NCBI RefSeq assembly: GCF_963675165.1
Contig: NC_087391.1
Location: forward strand, 4,762,646 to 4,826,645
Direction of reading: 5' to 3'
DNA: 64,000 nt
Origin: Halichondria panicea
Lineage: Eukaryota > Porifera > Demospongiae > Suberitida > Halichondriidae
Shown in pieces: positions 46,466 through 58,710 of the stretch. The notes under the pieces were generated by a model. It ran no database searches, had not been told where the DNA came from, and worked only from the letters and a program-made list of their open reading frames with translations. The position numbers and the translations under genes are program-made. The stretch's first letter is position 1, and each line of letters begins with the position of its first letter.

Positions 46466-47732
46466 CTATATATAGTATGACTGAGAAGGACGTTTCAATG
46501 ACGTCAATGTCAATGACATTTTCATGAAGCTGTTTAGTAATAATACTTCATCATTAATTAGTTGGACATTTTTTCGTACCTCAAAATCTAAACCTTGTCT
46601 TTGTATCTTAGTATCCTCCCACTGTTGTCTCTTCTCTGATGAAGCATTCTGTTCGCAATTAACTCGGCCTAGTTCCGCTGTTACACTGATCGCCTGAAGA
46701 TCTACTATGATCCCTTTTTGATGACGTTCAAACAGCCAGTCGACAATAGCCTTCTCATAAGGAATGTTAGCTACACGTAATATGAGTCTTGGCTTAACCA
46801 CATCATGAGGAATACGAGTGATATTTGCTAAACAGTCTCTGCATGGTAAGTGCGTCACAGCTAATACAATAGTCTTCAATAAACTCCAACTTTGCGGTTT
46901 TTTATGTAGATCTATACGTGATAATGTATCGCAGCATTCACTTTCACCATGCGCTTCGATTGGTCTGAACATTTTTTCTTTACTCCTACGTACTGTATTC
47001 ACAGCGTTTATTTGCACTTGTGCCACTGCCACATACGCAGCTTTTGATGCAGGATTACTTTCGTAGAATGTTCGCTTTTCTCTAGCTTCCAGTGTTTCTA
47101 TCACTTCCGTCAAAGTTGTAAAGAGCCTCCTAGTATTCACTGGTCTTGGAGCAATAGCTCGTCGTTGATCAACTGTGGTCACTATACTATCTACTATAGC
47201 ATATATTATCGTGTCTTTGTCTCCGAATTTCAGTGACAACCAAAATTGGCTGAATAACAAGCGTATGCACTATATTTTCTCTGTTTAAATGACAAAGCCA
47301 AGATACCAAATCTTCAATAATTTCATCTTTACCTCCCCCATCTCCGAAGTACAGATTTGCTATGCGCAGTGTAAATATAACTCTTGCTCCTCTATTTACA
47401 CGTAGATAGTCGAAGAAATTTTCCAAATCTTCTCTACACGTGAAGCATGGGCTCTTTGAGAGATTGATAGTGATTTCAATATTAGCTCCTTGTCCTCCGA
47501 GCACCTTTGTAACATCCTCGATGAAAGCAATCTCAGCATGACCTTTCTTGCTGTTTTTCGTTTGGAATTGGAATTCTGCCCTGTAACTGTCCCCATTGAT
47601 GACAACAATACTGAATGCTACAGTGTTTAAATCACTAAATCCATCCTTTTGGTAGAATATTGACTTATACTCCTCATTTTCGAGCATTGACAGATCAGTT
47701 GGTGTTGCCATCATCACCATCATCATCGCCAT
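46466..47732 (-). pseudogene. Family B deaminase split between domains
   Basis: The first frame 47732-47187 (181 aa, MAMMMVMMATPTDL) holds a complete domain 1: GHAEIAF, then 30 residues, SPCFTC, FTLRIANLYF, ending after QPILVVTEI. The second frame (47260-46466) holds domain 2 with LPCRDC and HGESECC. Compared with 59245-60681, the linker encoding the DDEWEKIQ region is deleted and the frame changes. Domain 1 alone could still make a single-domain deaminase; the full protein cannot be made. CTTTTTTGCAG at about 47782 resembles the B-family 5'UTR acceptor. Confidence 0.75.
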
Positions 47733-48531
47733 GACTTTCTTTAGGAATGGGAAACTTCTTGTAAGCTCGGAGTTTTATGTCTGCAAAAAAGGTCGTGGTT
47801 TTGGTTTTGCTTATCCATCTTCCCATGACGACTATACCAAACCATACAAAAAGTGAAATGAGCACTGATCAAAAGGTGAAGGTCGGCATGTCAGTTACCA
47901 AGGATCTGAACAGTAGATAATAATTATAATAATAAGATTCGTGCAGTGGTGTTTCCAGTATTTCCCTGAAATTGTACCCTTTGTTTGTGGCGTACGGTAA
48001 CCCGGACTTTTGTAGGATTTTACACCTACAATAATTATGCTGATTATCAGTTCCATGAAGTATTAATTAGTTTCGTACAACGCTTTTAAATTACATGATT
48101 GATTCAAAAGTGAAAACAATACATACAAAATTATCAAGGTCAGTTGGCGAATGTTATTGTTGGCCACACCCACTTCTTGTCCATCTAACTCCCTACTGAG
48201 TGTGTGCAAACTGGAGAGCACATTGTTGAACCCTGCACTGCCCTCGGACCGTGTGTGAGGAGGGGGGGGGGGGGAAGAATCACAAACGTACAGTGTCACA
48301 TTTATGCACGTGCTTACACAAGCTAGGGAATACCGCACCTTGTAATTTGAAAGCTAGCTATGTCTTGTGTGTGTATATTAAGGGACATATGTTTATGCAT
48401 GATTAAAGATTATTTCTCTCAATCCCTCCCGATGCAATGTGCAGTACTTAACTGCAACAATAATTATCATTCTTAGACCAGCTGTTATTGTGTGCTCTGT
48501 TGTTATTGAGTTTGTGTGCTTTCTTATCCAG
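47733..48531. other. Stretch without a supported gene
   Basis: It contains the B-gene leader, an AT-rich segment and, near 48190-48400, the WDR75 intron repeat seen at about 560-700 (TTGTTGAACCCTGCACTG, then a G-run). No ORF with recognisable features. Confidence 0.4.
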
Positions 48532-48825
48532 TCTGTGGTGTGTGAAGACCAGAATGTGCTCCATGGTATCTGATCCTCTGAGTCAACTCACAGCTGTGTT
48601 TGTGCCCTCAGGGAACCCCCCTCCCAGAGAGTTGAGACCTTTACTCACTGAAGAGGAAAAGACATACCAATCAAAATGAGCAGCTTGGACAGAGTGTTGT
48701 TATCGATCATCACACGGTGTATGTTGGTGGTGGTGGTGCATTCAATGATCCTGGTAGGTGTACAGTGATGAAGCTCGAGCAAGATCGATGGACCAAACTC
48801 TCAGAGTACACTGCCAACCATGTAT
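48532..48825 (+). pseudogene. WDR75 exon i fused to kelch-like fragment (second copy)
   Basis: Exon i (48532-48614, missing one base at its start) joins at CTCAGGGAA to the same kelch-like piece as at 1669. Here it reads VGGGGAFNDP, VMKLEQDRWTKLSEYTANH. The identical junction in two places shows the chimera was duplicated as a block with exon a downstream. Confidence 0.6.
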
Positions 48826-49039
48826 GTTGTCTTATCTTGCTAGGAGGAGTCCTGACAAGTTTTTGTGGTGTTTGCGTATGGTCTTTTAGCTAGTAATTTT
48901 GGCCTAGTCTCCAAGTTTCATACAAATAAATCTCACCTCGAAAACGAGCTACTAACGCACAAATTGTTGTGATATTTGCTTGTTTGGAATGGTCTCCCCA
49001 ATAACACATGTATACCTAATGGACCCACTCTACATGTAG

Positions 49040-50638
49040 GTATGCTGAGAGGGGTATTGATCTGAGGCAGTCAAGACAATCCTTCACTGGCATGCTTACG
49101 CTGTTGGGGACCTCTGCTTCACCACTGATGGTACGTAATCGCCCCTCATCCCTAAGTTGGGTTTTGGTTTGTTTTCCAGTAATCAATAATGTTATTATAT
49201 TCACCTACATCAGTAACATAATGTGCACATGTGTAATCACAAGCTAAGTATAGCTTGTCGCCTCTATCTAGAATCGTCTAGTTGCTCAATTCTTCATTCA
49301 TGTTCCCCACATCTCCCAGGCACGTATCTGGTCAGTGGTGGTGAGGAGGGTGTACTTGTCCTCTGGCAGCTGGACACACAAGAGAGAGTTTCGTCGTCAT
49401 CTTAGCTCACCCATCACACACCTTGCTTGTAGCCCTGGTGACAAGTACTTCACTGTCGGTCTGCAAAGCAACGGTGAGCCCTCAGGGGATACTATCCTTG
49501 TGGTTGGTTTTAGTGTGTGAGTCACTGCCCAATAATCTTAAAATCGTTTCTCAGAATATTCGATTTTCAGAGATTGTGTTTGCTGCTACAGAACTTGTGC
49601 AAATTTATTTTCTATCAGGACTGGGTAGATTATGTTGATCTATGTTCTATTTTCTACCCTTTAGCTCGTTTTTTTGTTTAACTGACCACTACCATTTGAT
49701 TGCACATGTACGTGTGGCGTTAGGTGCTTCCCCTTTTATTTGTTTGCCGTGCGTGTGGTTGTATATGTTTGGTTTAATGGCTTATTTGTGTCCCTACGTG
49801 ATTTCCCCTTGTTTGTTTAAATGTATCATGCAGTAATAGCTCTGCTAACGAAGCAGCTCATGCAATTGAATCCCTGGTCTATTTTCCAGTGGTACAAGTG
49901 GTATCAGGACTGGACACTGAGATGGAATGGACTATCGGAGGACTAAGGAGGTCCCATACCCAGACTGTAGACTAGAATGGAATCAATACTGGCCTAGGGA
50001 TCTGTCCACGTTCCATCAATAGTAGTTACCAACAGTACGCCCGGGTTCATCCAGTTCTACGACCCAGTCAAGGAGTCAGTCACCCAACAAGTGAGTGTTT
50101 GAACTTGCTAAGTTAGTACTGTTAAAGTCTAATCGTAGGACCATTATATTATTACTATATATGTACATATAATATAGATGTATATGCATGTACCAGCTAT
50201 ATTTATATAGCAGTTATATTCTCTATAATTATTGGTTAAGTTCCTCATTTGCACACAGAATGTGACGGACCTGAACTACGTGTCTCGGCCTGATGACACA
50301 CCCCTCTCTCTGACCACAGTGGATCCGGACCACACCTCTTTCTCTCCTGCTGGGGACTGGCTAGCAACAGTAAGTGGATTAGCTGTTATGAAACTGAAAG
50401 TTTACTATAGAACAACAGTAACACATTGCTACTGTACTACTATTTTTGCTAGTTACCTACATGTAATCAAACTGATATGTGCTAGGTACCTTCAAACTGA
50501 TATGTGCATGCTAGGTACCTACATGTAAAATTTCATTAAAAACAAACTGAAAATGTGGTAGGTTGAGAGCAGAGATGATGGTAAGACTGTCCCTGAGTTA
50601 CGAATGAAGTTATGGCAGTACAGCTCCTCTCAACAAAG
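49040..50638 (+). pseudogene. WDR75-like exons a-e (unit at 50 kb, broken)
   Basis: Exon a 49040-49130 has a net five-base gain (GGTATTGATCTGAG). Exon b 49320-49473 lost two bases in the CACACA run. Exon c 49890-50090 has TAG at 49973-49975. Exon d 50259-50369 is open with a six-base gain. Exon e 50562-50638 is open. The multiple lesions make this a pseudogene. Exon e's donor lies 15 bases from the S gene's last codon on the other strand. Confidence 0.78.
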
Positions 50639-50652
50639 GTCAGGCTCACTTC

Positions 50653-51444
50653 TTATTGGTGCTGTATATTCATCCATTTAGTGTGTCTTAGTGAAGAGTT
50701 AACACTGTTAACGTTACGTGCAATAGCTAAGTCCGCCTCTTCTCGTTTAAGTTTTTTGATTAGTGTCTTACTCTCACACACAGAGCACGATGATTTCTCC
50801 CGGATTCGCTTGAGTGGTTTAGCTCTACCAGTTTTTGAACTCCCTCTTTGTTGGCATGATTTGCACTTAACTTGATGAATTTTATGATCTGATAGTTCAT
50901 CACATACTGATATTGCTTCTAGTGTAAAATTGACTCCACTGTCTTTTATGGCCTGAATCCAAGCCATCAGGTTTTGTCTAACTTTGGGATCTTTAAGGCG
51001 TTTCTTTGGTGCTGCTGTTAGTGTCGATTCTAAATCATGATAAAGGTAGCTGATACGAAGCTTGTAGTTGACAGTAAGCTTAAGCTTCTCTCTCCAGTCT
51101 AGGAGCATCTTCAGTATTACAGACTGACATTCCAAACAAGGACTGCTGGTAGCCATTGTGGTGAGGCTTATTTCTGTTTGTTCAGTGAGATCCTTCATCA
51201 TCTTATCAAGCCATTCTGATGCTTCCCGTACAACGGCGATCTCGGCATGTTCATGATCTTTTCCTGTCTCTGATCTGAATCGATAGCTCTCTCCACTTTG
51301 TTCCAGTGTCACATGACTTAAAGCTACTATTTTTGAGCTGTCTTGGTTGTGAACTCTATTGAAACGATCTTTGTCTTGCCGTTTGAGTAGGTCACTGACA
51401 TCACCTAATGTTTCTGGAGCTGTATTGTTGGGAAAGTTTGCCAA
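50653..51444 (-). CDS. Single-domain AID/APOBEC-like deaminase (S) with C-terminal Cys pairs
   Basis: Open frame of 263 aa. Core: H66-A-E68, then S-S-P102-C103-L-E-C106, then a long helix and LTVNYKLRISYLYHD, which fits the RLY/NLY position of AID/APOBEC. The C-terminal part is Lys/Arg-rich with C194-x2-C197, 22 residues, C220-x2-C223, a possible zinc ribbon that could bind nucleic acid. There is no ATG: the frame opens with TTG at 51444 and a TAA lies just upstream, so a separate 5' coding exon is likely. The last codon is about 15 bp from the donor of WDR75 exon e on the other strand. It is the only S copy with both core and tail open. Confidence 0.78.
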   Translation of the reverse strand: MANFPNNTAPETLGDVSDLLKRQDKDRFNRVHNQDSSKIVALSHVTLEQSGESYRFRSETGKDHEHAEIAVVREASEWLDKMMKDLTEQTEISLTTMATSSPCLECQSVILKMLLDWREKLKLTVNYKLRISYLYHDLESTLTAAPKKRLKDPKVRQNLMAWIQAIKDSGVNFTLEAISVCDELSDHKIHQVKCKSCQQRGSSKTGRAKPLKRIREKSSCSVCESKTLIKKLKREEADLAIARNVNSVNSSLRHTKWMNIQHQ

Positions 51445-51811
51445 TAACTTTTAGTAGTTTTCCGCAATTATCTATAATGATGTTTGCTAATGCTTGTACA
51501 TGTACTACAACCAACCACATTCTCATGTACATACATGTATAGTAACTTACAGTTTGTAGCCGCCATTGAGTAGAATACTATACTGCTCTCTAAGTCTATT
51601 AGTGGTTTGTCTATGGGACTATTGCCACGTAAATATGGGCATCACGTGATTACAGTGATTCATTACTATTATATTATTGCCTTGTCAGCTTATTCAAGTG
51701 TGTGATTGTCAAAAGTCTTGGATAAAAAGACATGTCTATGTAATGCTGCATATGCTTAAAAACTTTTGCAATTCTTATACTGGCCGTCGTGTTTGTCTAA
51801 CACTTTTTTTC

Positions 51812-52620
51812 TTCCGACACTTGGAGGAGAGGGACTGCTCGGACATCTCTGAATTAGTCTCTCTTATATCTTGCATCGTTTCTTGCATAGATGGCCCAAC
51901 TGGTGACATACTTGCCTCGTCCAGTATTGTGTTAAAAGCGCGTTTCTTCGTCTGAGTTTGATGAATAAATCTGAGATGGTGATATGGGAGGATACAGTTA
52001 GCTAGGACTCGATTTCCTTTCGAGTCTCGAACATATTTTTCAATGTTACATATCGTTCAATTATTTGTCCTGACAAGGATGGTAATGAAGCATAGAAAGG
52101 TTGTAGACAGACGTGGATTAAATTTCCTCTTAGACGCTCTATCCACTCGATGAAATTGCGTCTTTCTTCTTGTACAGGAACTTTGGTGATATGTAGTACT
52201 AGAATATTTTGCAGGTAAAAAACCTTTGCGAATGAGCTAAATCAGCAGAAAATGTGACCCTATGCGATCTAACTATTGCGTTCTGGCAAGGATCGTGTGT
52301 ATAATTTAGGTTTTGTGATTTTATTGCGAATTGATCAACCCTCGCAAAGTTCGCATATGTTTGATGCTCGCAAAACATTCTAGTAATACGGTATCAGGTA
52401 CCAGTTTGTTCTTCACTCTCTGTTGACATTTGGTGGAGGGCACGTGTGCACATGCATACTAGTACGAGATATTTTCTGACAGATTCATGACAAGGGAATT
52501 TAATTTTACCTATTGCCTCCTCAAACAGCTGATCTCTTAGGTATAATCTTTCTCTCCGTTTATCTTTACTTGATCTCTGTTGGTCGAGCTGAGACTATAA
52601 GCTGGAGTATAGTATATCAT
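51812..52620 (-). pseudogene. Relic of a family A deaminase interrupted by a MITE (second copy)
   Basis: Duplicate of 39093-39895. It has Ser/Glu tail and second-domain sequence with stops and no catalytic domain. The MITE-like insert is at about 52200-52392. Confidence 0.7.
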
Positions 52621-53154
52621 CATCACTGTAAGTAAAATTAGCCATAACTGGAGAACAAAGCTTTAGTTTGTAAATCCACGAATCAAAATATCCAAGAGAA
52701 CGTGGCTAGAAGCCTATAAGAAGCTGTTAGTTTTTGTCGTATTGCAACCGTTATCGCTGGAATACACACACACACGCACATACAGTCAGCTTTACCATAT
52801 CCCTCGTGTGGATACGCCTCAAGGCATAAATATAGCATTTTTGCCGAAAAAGGAATCTTTAGAGGTGCTATTTAATTCTAGCACTATAACTGATGTCTGA
52901 CTTGGCTTGGGGTGATACCACAGGATTTTACCAACAAGCAGACCAATTAAAGTTATGACCTAAACATTATTCATCTCAAACAATGTGTACAATACTACAA
53001 GATTAACTAATCAATGAAGAAGAAATTTATTATCTTGTAGGGAACAATGGGTAATAAGTGGGGGATAGTGGGAGTCAGCTTGTGCAATCGTGTATTGTCT
53101 GGTATAAAAAATCTTGGATTAAAGTATACAATAAGACCTGTCTATGGTATAATG

Positions 53155-54621
53155 CTATGGTATTGGTATAAATGTGTTGTTTTCGTCCAACATTAATAAC
53201 TCGTCTTGTGATGACTGGCTTTGTTCTTCCGACGCTTGTTCCTCTGAGCAGAAAGACATCTCTAAACTAGCTGAATTAGTCTCGCTCATGTCTATCGTTT
53301 CTTGCATAGATGGCCCAACTGGCGACATGCTTGCCTCGTCCTGAAATGTGTAAGAGCTCGTTTCTTCATCTGAACGCGATGAAGAATCTGTAGTGTGCTG
53401 AGATGGTGGTGTAGGAGGATACATTCTGGATTCCATTTCTCCCTTGAGAATATCGAATTCATTTATCAATATCATATAATGTTGTTCAACTATTTGACGC
53501 GACAAGGAACCAAATGGAACATAGAAAGGTTGTAAACTCACACGGATTGATCTGCTTTCTAAATATATTATCCACTGAATAAAACTGTCTCTTTCTTCGT
53601 CTACAGGGATACTGGCGATGTGTAGTATCAGTTTGTTTTGCACTCCGTCAATCCTTTTTTCTTCCATGAACTCTGTAATCCCCTCTTGGCATTCGGTGGA
53701 GGGCACGTGTGCACATACCAGGACAAGACACTTTCTGACGTGTACCCATGACAATGGCATTTTGATTGTGCGTATCTCTTTCTCTATTTGATGGTTATCT
53801 CCATTTTCGTTCATCCTTAATGATTCTCTAATCCCTGTTGGTCGTTGCTCACTCCTCGTCACAGCTGAGACTATGAGCTGGAGTAGTATCATTTGGTGGT
53901 CATTTTCGTCTATAAAATATTTCTGTTTGAAGTCTGGCGACAATCTGAAGTGTTTAATCAGATTAGTCACGTGTGTAGTCCCGTTTTGAATGTTGCCAAT
54001 TTGTCGGTTAACCCTTGCGTCTTCATCTATTCTAGTGGTCTTTTGTTGCTCGTTCATACTCACCGTTGTTGTTAGCGCATTAGTTTCTGAAATCACATTA
54101 ATGGCACTCAAACAGACTGAAACTCCTCGCACTTCAAGGTCCTTTATCCAGTAATCTAATTTTCTTTCTGCTTCATCAGGTGTAGACTTTTCTAAATACA
54201 ATCGTGCTATCCTTAAAGTGAAGTAAACATTAGGTACACCGCATGAAATGAAAAACTCTTGCAAATCTTCTCGACATTTGAAGCAAGGGCTATTACTTAT
54301 CAGCATTGTGACAGATAGACATTCTGGTGTGATTCGTATGTTTTGTCTAAGCCATCTTCTATTTTGTCTAAGCCATCTTCTAGCGTTTCGAATAAACACT
54401 TGTTCTGCATGAAGTTCAGGACCAGATGTTTCTACAAATGTTGTTGTTGTAGGTGTACTCTGTACTGTCAGTTCTAATTCACACGCAAGTCCAGTTTTAC
54501 CTCGTTTATCCCAGAAACACTTTATAAAGGCTGGATCAAAGCTGTCCATGTCTTCAAAATCTTTTAGCCTCAGGCTAGTGGTCAACTCATCGTGGTCTGT
54601 TGTTATATATCCTTCAGCCAT
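53155..54621 (-). CDS. Two-domain AID/APOBEC-like cytidine deaminase, family A (copy 4)
   Basis: Open 488-aa frame from the ATG at 54621. I see no amino-acid difference from the gene at 40428-41894. Key residues are H71, E73, C113 and C116, with the doubled RRWLRQN between. The second domain is degenerate. The TTG-opened extension upstream of the ATG is not counted as coding because the copy at 22603 lacks it and a splice-acceptor-like CCTCACAG precedes the ATG. Confidence 0.87.
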   Translation of the reverse strand: MAEGYITTDHDELTTSLRLKDFEDMDSFDPAFIKCFWDKRGKTGLACELELTVQSTPTTTTFVETSGPELHAEQVFIRNARRWLRQNRRWLRQNIRITPECLSVTMLISNSPCFKCREDLQEFFISCGVPNVYFTLRIARLYLEKSTPDEAERKLDYWIKDLEVRGVSVCLSAINVISETNALTTTVSMNEQQKTTRIDEDARVNRQIGNIQNGTTHVTNLIKHFRLSPDFKQKYFIDENDHQMILLQLIVSAVTRSEQRPTGIRESLRMNENGDNHQIEKEIRTIKMPLSWVHVRKCLVLVCAHVPSTECQEGITEFMEEKRIDGVQNKLILHIASIPVDEERDSFIQWIIYLESRSIRVSLQPFYVPFGSLSRQIVEQHYMILINEFDILKGEMESRMYPPTPPSQHTTDSSSRSDEETSSYTFQDEASMSPVGPSMQETIDMSETNSASLEMSFCSEEQASEEQSQSSQDELLMLDENNTFIPIP

Positions 54622-55192
54622 TGCTGTGAGGTTATTGACATCAATTTTATTTACCGCTAAGAAGTCTCTCAATTACATAATTACTCAGCATATTACATAT
54701 TTGGTGTTGGCCTTTTAGTGCTGCTATGGTAACGTCCGTATTTAGAGCATTGGTCTTACTTCACTGTTGATTATGCCTTAATTGGCATGTAACACTCATT
54801 TTAATACTATAGTTTGATACATACAATGGTGTACAGTACGTACTATGTTTACGTAAGGTTCAACAGAATTGTTATAAGACCCAGATTGTGCTCCTGTTAT
54901 TGTCTTTTGCAGTGTGTGTGTGTGTGTGAAGTGGTATACTTTCTGTTTGTGGTCATATATTGATGATACCAAGTATGTATGTAAACTGCTAAGCTCAGTT
55001 GTCTTTCAACTGGAACTTGTGTGTGTGTAGTCTAGTGGAGTAATATATAGTCTAGTAGTACAGTATGTGATTAGTGAATGGTAGGTACCTTTCCAGCTAC
55101 ACTGTGAATACAATTGTCCACTTGTGCATGCCCTCATGCTATGTACCAGTGTATACATGTAGCCTTACTCTATATTTTATTGTCTCCCTCAG

Positions 55193-57940
55193 ATACACTC
55201 TGAACACTTGTGTGGAGCCACCTCACGATCGACCTGTCACCAGCATCACCTTCTAACCACGTCACCATACCAACAAGACGTCCAATCAGATCCCTCTATT
55301 GGTCTTACGAGTCTAGATGGCCACTTCAAGACGTGGGTCCTCCTAGGAGAGGAAGTGGGTGTGTCATGGTCGTGTCAGGCAGTGGGTTACTACCATGGTC
55401 TGGAGAGTGTGGGGGCGTGCTTCAGTGAGGATGGGTCACTACTGGCTGTCAACTTCAAGACTGTGAGTGCATGTTAATATTGGTTGAGGTTGAGATTCCT
55501 AGAAATCATTCATTCTCCTTATTCAATCTAATTACAATCACAAACAGCGTCACATGCACACACTGTGTTCACAACCTTGACAATAATTATTCCTGGGGTA
55601 TACTGATAGCTGGCTGACCCACTTTTCGCTTTCTCTCCCCCTGGAAATTTTCTCTGGATGAAGATCTAAAGCTACATGTATACCTATATGACTCGTGTGT
55701 GTATGCGGGACACACTGTTTGTGCTCATACAAGCTAGTATAGGGACTACCGTACCTTGTATTTTGAAAGCTATAGGGCATTAGCTATGACTTGTGTGTGT
55801 GTGGAACATACTGTTTGTGAGTCTCTCTCTATCCAATATGTTCAGTGCCTGACTCTGTGAGCTGAGGAATACTCTCTGCAACCCTTTCAAGAGTGGAGAC
55901 TATCGGTGAGCTAACAGTGCCACTGTAGTGTACACACATGGAGCTTTGGTGTACTGTAATGTCTGATTAGTCAGTGTTTCCCAAGTGTGTGGAATAGCCT
56001 GTATGCTATCCAGATTTATGCAAAGTACTGTCAGTACTGCACGTACAAATGTTGAATACCTGAGGCTAGCTGCTACATTACTTGTTTCATGGAATGTAAG
56101 CTCATTATTTGTTCCTCTTGTGTGTCTATATAGGTGTATGGTGTTTGGTCATAAGAGCTCTTCCCAGTATCTCGTGACAGCCTCAGAGACTCACCTCCAA
56201 GTCTGGGACCTCCTCTCTTGCTCAGGTGAGCATGGAGTGTGGTGATACAGTATCACTATAAGCTATGGTGTTATGTTTTAGTAGCTACATTTAAGCTGTA
56301 AATACACTGTCCCTACATTTGCCAGCAAATGTTTACAGTTGAGCCTTTTTAGCCAAAGAATAGAAGACCTTGTGAGCATAATCTACCAAGGTCACATGTA
56401 TGCATTCATTCTTAGACCAGCTGTTATTGTGTGCTCTGTTGTTATTGAGTTTGTGTGCTTTAATTCTTATCCAGTGCTGTGGTGTGTGAAGACCAGAGTG
56501 TGCTCCATGGTATCTGATCCTCTGAGTCAACTCACAGCTGTGTTTGTGCCCTCAGGGAATGACCCACACATTGTGAGTGCCTGTGCATGTGAACATCTCA
56601 TACCTCATACCATTGTTGTCTTATCTTGCTAGGAGTCCTGACAAGTTTTTTTGTGGTGTTTGTATATGGTCTCTAGCTCTGCCTTGTAACAAATGTGCTA
56701 GTGATCATGGAATAGTCTCCAAGTCTCATGTGTTTTCTCACAAATCTCACCCATGGCCATTAGTTGATATTGTATTGAAATGGGCTCCTCACTTCATAAC
56801 ACATGTGTACCTAATGGACCCCCCCCCCCCCCCCTATACACACACACACACACAGTGTACCTGATTGACCCCCCCCACACCCACACACACACACAGTGTA
56901 CCTGATTGACCCCCCACACCCACAAACACACAGTGTACCTGATTGACCCCCCCCCCATATACACACACACACACAGTGTACCTGATTGACCCCTCTTCCC
57001 CCACTCCACTGGCCGTACATCACTCTGTGTGCTCGGGGAAAGTGCTGGGGGGCGTGTTCCTACCCCCTCAGTCAGGGGGTACCTCTACACTGTACTTCAT
57101 GGACAAGGCACAGGTTAGTACACTACCAGTGCTCTTATAGGAAGATTGTCTATTAGGTAATCAGAACTATAGCTGTTATCCTTTATAGTGCCTCATGGTT
57201 TTTCCATTCCTTTGAGCCATCTGGTGTGCAGTAGACTGCCTAACTATTACTCCTACAAGTGTATATAAAATAATTGTTATGCCGCTACGTACATTCATGT
57301 GGCTTTCTTACCTACAGTAGCTGACCTAATTCTCTCCAATGCATAAGCTGCTTGGTCCTTTCTTTCCCATAAAGTGTAATAATTAATTAATACAAACATG
57401 TATAGGATCTCCGCAGATGCATGTACTAACTGTGTGTGTGTGTGTGTGTGCAGGTGTTGTATGGCCTAGAGGAGGAAGGTAAAGAGAAGAGTGATGACTC
57501 TCGGCCGTTACTAGGGGACAATGTTCCCACATCAGAGAGGGCATTCTGGGATATCTTTGGAGGCAGTAAACTATATAACAGAGGTCAGTATAGTATCACA
57601 AGTGTGTGACAATAGGCTTTGCTATGCAATCTAGTATTTTATAATGTGCTACTTTTGCTACAGGTTCTATTGAACATGTAATGTACACGTCCAAACCATG
57701 ACTCTCTCTACTCAGTGCCCCTCCCCACGTCCTCCCCCCAATGCCCTCCCTCTGTCTCCCGTTCCTCCAGTCACGTACATTAGCAGGGGTCTAAAGGTCA
57801 TTATGGTCGAGGACAAAGGTCAGCCAGAAGTGGGTGTGGCCTCTAGTAAAGCTAGTAATGGGAGAAACTTGGAGGTCAAGAACTATATGATTGGCCCGGC
57901 TAGTACTAGTAGAGCATTTCCGAGTAATGTGATATTTTGA
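55193..57940 (+). pseudogene. WDR75-like exons f-l (unit at 55 kb, broken)
   Basis: Exon f 55193-55462 has TAA at 55254-55256 (CAA in other copies) and a lost base at GGTCTTACGAG. Exon g 55846-55905 has the 17-bp loss. Exons: h 56134-56225, i 56475-56572, j 56976-57113, k 57454-57583 (with the ancestral AFWD) and l 57664-57940 with the early stop. Confidence 0.8.
56806..56975 (+). repeat. Acceptor/exon-j minisatellite (third array)
   Basis: Units of (CA)n-CAG-TGTACCTGATTGACCCC as at 8641, with tract lengths differing from both other arrays. Confidence 0.8.
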
Positions 57941-58505
57941 ACCAACATTTCTTTTACACACAGTTAGTATTATGTGGCTAGACTATAATCAAGTTATTAA
58001 GATGGTATGGTACAAAACTTGTCAGCTATTAGGATAAGTTCTTGTACTTATAGTCATCAATATCCACAGCCATCCAGAGCTTCAAGATGTTTGCTGCAGA
58101 CTTGTTATCTATAGTAGACATGCACTTACTATAGCACAGTACTGTAACAAAAGAGAGTAACAGTAGTTGTATACATGCATGTATGTACAGATAAAAATTT
58201 ATATCGGATGGGTGAACAAACTTTTTTATCAATGTGAGAGGCCTCTGACCTTTGTACTCCTCTGACACTTAATATTGTACCTGCTTACACTACCACTTGC
58301 GCTAGAGGAGGTTGGCCACGCGTCATCATTCATGACGTCTCTGCTCACGTTACCATATACATGTATATAACTGAACAACTGTAAATAAAGCTCTTGCTTA
58401 ATTGCTGAATTTATAACACCTGGCTAGCTGTGTCTGTTGTCTGGTTGTCTGGTTGGACCAGGATTAGCTAGACTATAGGGTAGAGTCTAGTTTAGTGGTA
58501 CTGTT

Positions 58506-58710
58506 ACTGTATAGCTGGTTATTTTCGAGGCACGAAATGTTCGAGGTTTTCGAAGATTGACCCAGAAACACAAAAATTTGGTACCTCGAAAATTGGTTTA
58601 CATGTAGTGGTCATTTGAACCGCTATCCTCGAAAATAAAATGTTCGAAAATGTTTTGTTTGGGCAATCCGCGAAAATTTAGTGCCCTGAAAATAACCCGC
58701 TATACGGTAT
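58506..58710. mobile_element. MITE, third orthologous copy
   Basis: Same inverted ends and position as 10334-10539 and 45764-45968. Confidence 0.7.
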
